Shown here: positions 8,623 through 12,425 of the stretch, piece by piece
How the letters are laid out: each line of letters starts with the position of its first letter
How positions within the stretch are numbered: position 1 is the stretch's first letter
Made by a program: the position numbers and the translations under genes
Notes under the pieces: model-generated
Databases searched by the model: none
Told to the model about the DNA's origin: nothing
Seen by the model: only the letters and a program-made list of their open reading frames with translations
From: Patescibacteria group bacterium
GTDB lineage: Bacteria > Patescibacteriota > Minisyncoccia > Phycocordibacterales > Phycocordibacteraceae
NCBI GenBank assembly: GCA_019246385.1
Contig: JAFAQP010000033.1
Span: 1-12,425 of the forward strand
DNA: 12,425 nucleotides
Direction of reading: 5' to 3'

Positions 8623-9750
8623 TTATTCCCTATGAGACCGGGTAACATACCCGACGAGCTTATCAACGGGAATGATGGTCTGTGTCTGTGTCGAAACGGA
8701 GCGGACGATAACCGTATTATCCAAAGTCTCTCTCTGTCCGATGATGGCGAGATACCGGGTATTTGAAAGGGACCCGCGTTCGGTCTGCTCCCGCAGATTC
8801 TCGGCCATGAGCGCCTGCCCGACGCTTATGCGCGCTCGCCAGAGCGCTTCGAGGACGGAGAAAGCACGCAGCTTGGCTTGCTCTCCCACGTGGACGACGA
8901 AGCAGGAGGGCTGTTCTTCGATTGAGTCGCACACGACGCGTCCGCCGATCTCGATCGCGATAGCAACCGCGCTCTCGGGCTTCCCGCGTTCTCGCCTGAA
9001 ATGGTCGTCATAGCGTCCGCCCGAAGCGATTTCGTGCCGCGACCCGCTTTTGGCCGTTCCCACTATCGAAAAAAGTATTTCCGAATGGATATTCGGTTCC
9101 GCCGGAAGACGCCCTTCGAGCGTATACGGAATGCCGACTGATTCGAAAAGAGAAAGCGCCGAGAGCATGGTCCTGCGCGAGTTCTCGGAAAGATAATCTA
9201 TTGATCGGGGAGCGCGGGCGAGAAGCGGATGGCTTTCCCGTAGGAGCATACGGTACGCCTCATCGGGATTGCGTGCCGCGACCTGCCGCAGTTCCGGGGA
9301 AAGAGCGTCGAGATTCTTTCTGAAAAAATTCGTCAGTTCTCGGGTGAATCGCTTTCTCGACTCGGCATCCCCGACGGAAGAGATTCCTACGGAAAGATCG
9401 GTATAGCCGGCGATCTCCGCTATCGAGAGCGCAGTCTTTACGATAAGCGCATGGGCTATCGCTTCCTTGGTCGACGTTATGGCGAAGGTGATGACGGTTC
9501 CCGAGCCTTTTTGCGCGACGCCCCACGCCTGCGCGGGCATCGGTGCTGCGCCGGCGTTTCCGTGGGGGGATGCAATGGCGCTCATGAGCGCCATTGCCGC
9601 TTTCGTCCTGTCACTGATTTCGTTTCCGGCATTCGCCAGCGCTTTTTTTGAAAGCGCGACAGGAGAAGCGGTGAATCCGTAGGCATACGCGATCCTTCCG
9701 ATATGGGTTCCGAGAGTCTCGTGGCGTCTTCCTCTTTCTAGTGAACGCAT
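8623..9750 (-). CDS. Degenerate histidyl-tRNA synthetase paralogue (HisRS/HisZ-like)
   Basis: The 375-residue protein follows the HisRS plan but has lost its active site. Recognisable parts: an N-terminal helix region (about 8-30), the insertion-domain region with GISSVGD (122-128, compare LNSIGD), LLARAPRSIDYLSENSR (176-192), SLFESVGIPY (200-209), GGRYDD (244-249), and a C-terminal anticodon-binding-like domain (about 283-372, from FVVHVGEQAKLRAFSVLEAL). Missing are the class II motif 2 Arg and TRPEGT loop (about 50-95 is Ala/Gly-rich and unrelated), the histidine-specific RLVRGLDYY (replaced by RLPAEPNIHSE, 214-224), and the GLER of motif 3 (EIGG, 267-270). It is therefore unlikely to charge tRNA. 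HisZ usually lacks the anticodon domain kept here, and no his genes are near. The ATG lies 21 bp after the lepB stop. Confidence 0.75.
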   Translation of the reverse strand: MRSLERGRRHETLGTHIGRIAYAYGFTASPVALSKKALANAGNEISDRTKAAMALMSAIASPHGNAGAAPMPAQAWGVAQKGSGTVITFAITSTKEAIAHALIVKTALSIAEIAGYTDLSVGISSVGDAESRKRFTRELTNFFRKNLDALSPELRQVAARNPDEAYRMLLRESHPLLARAPRSIDYLSENSRRTMLSALSLFESVGIPYTLEGRLPAEPNIHSEILFSIVGTAKSGSRHEIASGGRYDDHFRRERGKPESAVAIAIEIGGRVVCDSIEEQPSCFVVHVGEQAKLRAFSVLEALWRARISVGQALMAENLREQTERGSLSNTRYLAIIGQRETLDNTVIVRSVSTQTQTIIPVDKLVGYVTRSHRE

Positions 9751-9771
9751 AGATACATGATCGATGAATAA

Positions 9772-10332
9772 TTATTGGGGAAGCGATGCGTCTCCCGGGA
9801 AGGCGCCGATGCGGTTTACGGGGAAGAGGCGCAGAAGAACGCGGCCCACGATGTCCTGCCGAGGCAACGGACCCCATGAGCGCGAGTCAGAACTTTCGGC
9901 GCGGTTATCGCCCATGACGAAATATTGTCCCGAGGTCAGCGTGTAGGTCGCATATTCATTCTTTACGCGGTCGGGGTTGAGGAACGATTCGTCGAGCGTG
10001 AATTGGGCCCCCCCGCCAGCGGGATGAATGATGACGTCTTTCCCGCTTATTTCCACCGTTTCTCCGGGAAGGCCGATAATACGCTTTATGAAGAAAACGG
10101 AAGGGTCTTTGGGATAGCGCATGACGATGACGTCGCCCCGCTTCGGGCTCTCAAGATGGTAGGTCAGCTGGTCTACGATGAGGTATTCTCCGCTCTGGAA
10201 GGTGTCTTCCATCGACGCGCCGTGCACTATGAAGGGCTGCGCGATAAAAACGCGGACAGGGATGACGATAGCGAGAGCGATGAGCGCGAAAGAGATGATT
10301 TCCTGGAAACTCCCTTTCCGTTCCGGTTCCAT
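9772..10332 (-). CDS. lepB: Signal peptidase I
   Basis: Membrane serine protease that removes signal peptides from exported proteins. The product is 186 residues from the ATG at 10330-10332. A TTG three codons upstream lies next to the -10 box (TACAAT, 10346-10341) and cannot be the start. Residues about 10-32 form a single N-terminal membrane anchor. The nucleophile is Ser40 in GASMEDTF (canonical SMxPT; Asp replaces Pro). The general base is Lys83 in FFIKRIIGLPGE. The later conserved box GDNRAESSDSRSWG (141-154) is complete. The catalytic domain would face the outside of the membrane. The degenerate HisRS gene follows 21 bp later and is probably co-transcribed. Confidence 0.95.
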   Translation of the reverse strand: MEPERKGSFQEIISFALIALAIVIPVRVFIAQPFIVHGASMEDTFQSGEYLIVDQLTYHLESPKRGDVIVMRYPKDPSVFFIKRIIGLPGETVEISGKDVIIHPAGGGAQFTLDESFLNPDRVKNEYATYTLTSGQYFVMGDNRAESSDSRSWGPLPRQDIVGRVLLRLFPVNRIGAFPGDASLPQ

Positions 10333-10340
10333 GTGACGCA

Positions 10341-10369
10341 ATTGTACGCCACGCCGACATTGCGCACAA
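10341..10369 (-). promoter_or_regulatory. Promoter of lepB
   Basis: TTGTGC (10369-10364) and TACAAT (10346-10341) are separated by 17 bp on the minus strand. The -10 ends 8 nt before the lepB ATG, so the mRNA should start at or within a base or two of the start codon. This placement decides the start against the upstream TTG. Confidence 0.7.
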
Positions 10370-10465
10370 GTGGTTTTTCATTGTTGAATGTTTTGCGGTA
10401 CGGATTTTTCATGTGTTCGCGATGCAGAGGCCGCTGTGCGAAAAATATTCATGCCCAGGATCTTT

Positions 10466-10494
10466 TTGTACAGCCATACCGAAGGGAGTACACT
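10466..10494 (+). promoter_or_regulatory. Promoter of pth
   Basis: TTGTAC (10466-10471) and TACACT (10489-10494) are 17 bp apart. The -10 ends 7 nt before the ATG at 10502, again predicting a leaderless transcript. It also shows that the in-frame open stretch back to 10388 is not translated. The 96 bp between this and the lepB promoter show only an imperfect inverted repeat. Confidence 0.7.
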
Positions 10495-10501
10495 CCTTAA
10501 T

Positions 10502-11089
10502 ATGCGCATTATCATCGGATTGGGAAATCCGGGAGCGGAATACGAAGGAACACGGCATAATACCGGCCGCAGCGCGCTCGAATATTTCAGAAAAACCCGC
10601 GATTTTCCCGAATGGCGCTTCGACAAAAGCCTAAATGCCGAGGTTTCGGAGGGAAAAGTAGGAAAAGAAAAGGTAATACTGGCGCGCCCTAACACTTTTA
10701 TGAATAATTCCGGCCGAAGCGCAGCAAAACTTGTCAAATCGAAGAAAGCCGCGGCGGACCTGCTGGTCGTCTATGACGATCTCGATATGCCCTTCGGCGC
10801 GATGCGCTTCTCATACGGCCGATCATCCGGAGGGCATAACGGCGTCGAATCGGTGATTCGCGCCCTGAAGACGAGAGATTTCCCGCGCTTGCGGCTCGGC
10901 GTTTCCCCAGCGACGCCTTCGGGAAAACTCAAAAAGCCGGCGGGAGAAAAGAAAGTGCTCGATTTTCTTCTTGGCAGGTTTTCAAAAAGCGAAATCGTTT
11001 CTTTGGCAAAAATATTCAAGAAGGCGGGGGAAGCGATGGAGATCGCGATATCGGAAGGCTATCAGGCCGGCATGAACCGGTTCAATTGA
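10502..11089 (+). CDS. pth: Peptidyl-tRNA hydrolase
   Basis: Cytoplasmic esterase that releases peptide from peptidyl-tRNA dropped by stalled ribosomes. The product is 195 residues, the usual length. Catalytic and binding residues are all present: GLGNPG (6-11, Asn9), RHNTG (18-22, catalytic His19), NTFMNNSG (64-71, Asn68), DDLDMPFG (92-99, Asp92) and GGHNG (110-114, His112/Asn113). The start was placed at the ATG 10502 because the conserved MRIIIGLGNPG begins there and a promoter lies just upstream. It is transcribed alone, divergent from lepB and convergent with rpsA. Confidence 0.97.
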   Translation: MRIIIGLGNPGAEYEGTRHNTGRSALEYFRKTRDFPEWRFDKSLNAEVSEGKVGKEKVILARPNTFMNNSGRSAAKLVKSKKAAADLLVVYDDLDMPFGAMRFSYGRSSGGHNGVESVIRALKTRDFPRLRLGVSPATPSGKLKKPAGEKKVLDFLLGRFSKSEIVSLAKIFKKAGEAMEIAISEGYQAGMNRFN

Positions 11090-11113
11090 AAAACCGGCGA
11101 ACGCCGGTTTTTC
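11088..11113. terminator. Bidirectional intrinsic terminator shared by pth and rpsA
   Basis: GAAAAACCGGC (11088-11098) and GCCGGTTTTTC (11103-11113) form a perfect 11-bp stem with a GAAC loop. The A-tract and T-tract flank the GC core symmetrically, so it works on both strands. It overlaps the pth stop codon by 2 nt and lies 6 nt beyond the rpsA stop. Confidence 0.92.
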
Positions 11114-11119
11114 GTGCGG

Positions 11120-12208
11120 TCACTTCTTGCCGTATGAGAGGGTCATCCGGTGTTCCTTCGGCTCGAAGAGGGTTATTTTGAAAGGATACGTTTTCCCGAG
11201 GCCCAGCGTTTCGCGAAGCGCCGCTTCCGATTCGAATTCGGAAACATGTACTAGTCCCGCGACTCCTTCTTCGATTGAGGCCAGGGCGCCGTACTTGTTG
11301 TACTTTATGATGACCGCCGAGACTTCATCATCCTTCTTATATTTCTTGCCGGCCGATATCCAGGGGTCTTCCGAAAGCTGCTTCATCGAAAGCGATATTT
11401 TTCCGTCTTTGATGTCGATCACTTTCACTTTTACGGCATCTCCGACTTTTGCGAACGCATGCGGATCCTCCACCAATCCCCAGTCTATTTCAGAGATGTG
11501 CACCAGCCCTTCGAGACCTTCCTCCACTTTGATGAAAATACCGAAGTCGACGATGCCGGTTACGGTTCCCTCGACGATATCCCCGACCGCATAGCGGTCA
11601 ACGAGAGACTCGCGCGTGTCTTTTGCATTGCCGCGTTCGGAAAATATCAGCTTGCCCTCGCGGGGATCCGCCGTGATGATCGATACCGACAGATTAGTGC
11701 CGATGAATTTCTTAAGCTCATCAAGTATGAGCTGCTTTTCGCCGCCTTCAACGCGCGGATAGTGCTCAGGCTTCAACTGAGAAGCAGGCAAAAATCCCTG
11801 AATGCTTTGCCAGGCGATGATGAGTCCTCCCTTGTTCGCATCCTTGACCGGAAGCTCGAATACGGTGCCTGCGGCGATAGCGCGTTCGGCGTCGCTCCAT
11901 ATCATCGCCTGGCGGGCCTCCTTCAGGGAAAGCTCAATGTATCCTTCTTTGTTCTTGGTGCCGACGACCTTCGCCGATACGGTATCTCCCAGGGCGACTT
12001 TCCGGAGGACGTCGCGCGCGGAAAGGTATTCGCGGCCGTATATGATGCCTGTTCCAAAGGGTGTGAGGCCGATATATATTTTTCCTGAGCCGATCGCGAT
12101 CACGGGACCTTCGACCGTATCGCCGGGCGCCGGCGGCGTCAAAGACTCCGCGAGGAGTTTTTCCATCGCGGCATTCTCAACTACAGGTTCTAGTGTTTTT
12201 TTTGGCAT
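11120..12208 (-). CDS. rpsA: Ribosomal protein bS1 (four S1 domains)
   Basis: An RNA-binding protein of the small subunit that helps load and unfold mRNA. The product is 362 residues, against about 550 with six S1 domains in E. coli. Four OB-fold S1 repeats are visible at about 28-97, 112-193, 207-277 and 292-358. The third is closest to consensus (VEGTVTGIVDFGIFIKVEEGLEGLVHISE, within 212-240), and the fourth ends in MTLSYGKK. The first, DTVEGPVIAIGSGKIYIGL, is the more divergent ribosome-docking type. A yet shorter general S1-domain protein is possible, but the N-terminal arrangement favours bS1. The ATG has no Shine-Dalgarno and is preceded by a leader of about 90 nt with hairpins, so autogenous control is plausible. 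It shares a terminator with pth. Confidence 0.92.
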   Translation of the reverse strand: MPKKTLEPVVENAAMEKLLAESLTPPAPGDTVEGPVIAIGSGKIYIGLTPFGTGIIYGREYLSARDVLRKVALGDTVSAKVVGTKNKEGYIELSLKEARQAMIWSDAERAIAAGTVFELPVKDANKGGLIIAWQSIQGFLPASQLKPEHYPRVEGGEKQLILDELKKFIGTNLSVSIITADPREGKLIFSERGNAKDTRESLVDRYAVGDIVEGTVTGIVDFGIFIKVEEGLEGLVHISEIDWGLVEDPHAFAKVGDAVKVKVIDIKDGKISLSMKQLSEDPWISAGKKYKKDDEVSAVIIKYNKYGALASIEEGVAGLVHVSEFESEAALRETLGLGKTYPFKITLFEPKEHRMTLSYGKK

Positions 12209-12298
12209 AGCCAGTGATCGGAGAGGGTATCCGTTCCTCTGCAGGGACGGAGGTCATTCCTCCTCGAAGTGAAACTAAAAAGCCCTCAGGCTTTTATG
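12209..12298 (-). promoter_or_regulatory. Structured 5' leader of rpsA mRNA
   Basis: Starting from the predicted transcription start near 12298, the minus-strand leader opens with a hairpin AAAAGCC-TGAG-GGCTTTT (12295-12278) followed by one more T, which looks like a short terminator. Next come GGAGG (12263-12259) facing CCTCC (12253-12249) in a small hairpin, then an imperfect stem CCGTCCC/GGAACGG (12250-12231) that competes for some of the same bases, and AGAGG/CCTCT as a further alternative. The real start codon has no Shine-Dalgarno. The structures are my own hand pairing, not energy-computed. Confidence 0.45.
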
Positions 12299-12304
12299 CG
12301 ACAA

Positions 12305-12334
12305 AATGTAGCATGGGGTGATATATACTGTAAA
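12305..12334 (-). promoter_or_regulatory. Promoter of rpsA
   Basis: TTTACA (12334-12329) and TACATT (12310-12305) lie 18 bp apart on the minus strand, and TGC directly before the hexamer gives an extended -10. The predicted start is near 12298. Its -35 shares one base pair (12329) with the -10 of the divergent gene, so the two promoters may exclude one another. Confidence 0.6.
12324..12329 (+). promoter_or_regulatory. -10 box of the right-edge gene
   Basis: TATACT ends 10 nt before the ATG at 12340, placing the transcription start 3-4 nt before the start codon. No good -35 is seen. Confidence 0.5.
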
Positions 12335-12339
12335 GCCAT

Positions 12340-12425
12340 ATGGTCATTCAGCGGGTAGGCGGATACGGATTCAAGATCTCTTCTGGTGAAACCATAGTTT
12401 CGCTCAATCCTCCGTCCGCAAAAAG
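12340..12425 (+). CDS. N-terminus of a UlaG-like metallo-beta-lactamase-fold hydrolase, cut by window edge
   Basis: Only 28 codons lie in the window. The start MVIQRVGGYGFKI, then SGETIVSLNPPSAK, has the pattern of the first two strands of COG2220/UlaG-type metal-dependent hydrolases (a short strand with GxxxFxI, then a strand ending in NPP). The zinc-binding HxHxDH motif expected later lies outside the window, so the assignment is tentative. The gene is divergent from rpsA, with the overlapping promoter arrangement noted there. Confidence 0.6.
   Translation, partial: MVIQRVGGYGFKISSGETIVSLNPPSAK

Noticed and set aside
8623..9750. Annotation as a functional histidyl-tRNA synthetase or as HisZ
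   Set aside because: Essential HisRS motifs are absent, while the retained anticodon-like domain and lack of his genes argue against a typical HisZ.
10388..10501. 38-codon N-terminal extension of pth
   Set aside because: The -35/-10 of pth lies inside this stretch and conserved Pth sequence begins at the ATG at 10502.

Overview
The window is a compact bacterial chromosome segment carrying mostly core genes. I infer a Candidate Phyla Radiation (Parcubacteria-like) genome. The grounds are very short intergenic gaps, no Shine-Dalgarno sequence at any start I examined, several -10 boxes only 7-10 nt upstream of the ATG, tRNA genes without an encoded CCA end, a short four-domain ribosomal protein S1, and an ftsA/ftsZ pair that is not in a mur/dcw cluster. 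I did no database search, so the lineage is an inference from style.

Layout, left to right. (1) 1-1407, minus: a putative queuosine-precursor transporter cut by the left edge, preceded by an unrecognised barrel-like protein. A palindromic AT-rich promoter region separates them from a divergent small membrane protein (1464-1841, plus). (2) 1839-2060: divergent tRNA-Glu(TTC) and tRNA-Ser(CGA), driven by back-to-back extended -10 promoters. (3) 2157-5274, minus: an apparent operon of an AhpF/TrxB-type flavin disulfide reductase, a PfkB-family (adenosine-kinase-like) kinase and S-adenosylhomocysteine hydrolase. The last two would remove SAH and adenosine left by methyltransferases. (4) 5311-8585, minus: rpsU (bS21), ybeY, ftsA and, from an additional promoter of its own, ftsZ ending in a strong terminator. 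(5) 8623-10369, minus: signal peptidase I followed by a degenerate histidyl-tRNA-synthetase paralogue that lacks catalytic and histidine-recognition motifs. (6) 10466-11113, plus: peptidyl-tRNA hydrolase with a shared convergent terminator. (7) 11120-12334, minus: ribosomal protein S1 with a predicted structured leader of about 90 nt, and at the right edge a divergent, truncated gene resembling the start of a UlaG-like metallo-hydrolase.

No phage, IS element, CRISPR array or defence island is visible, and no stretch over 300 bases lacks a gene. The points most worth a second look are the HisRS paralogue, the run of leaderless-looking starts, the S1 leader, and the unrecognised gene pair at 631-1841.
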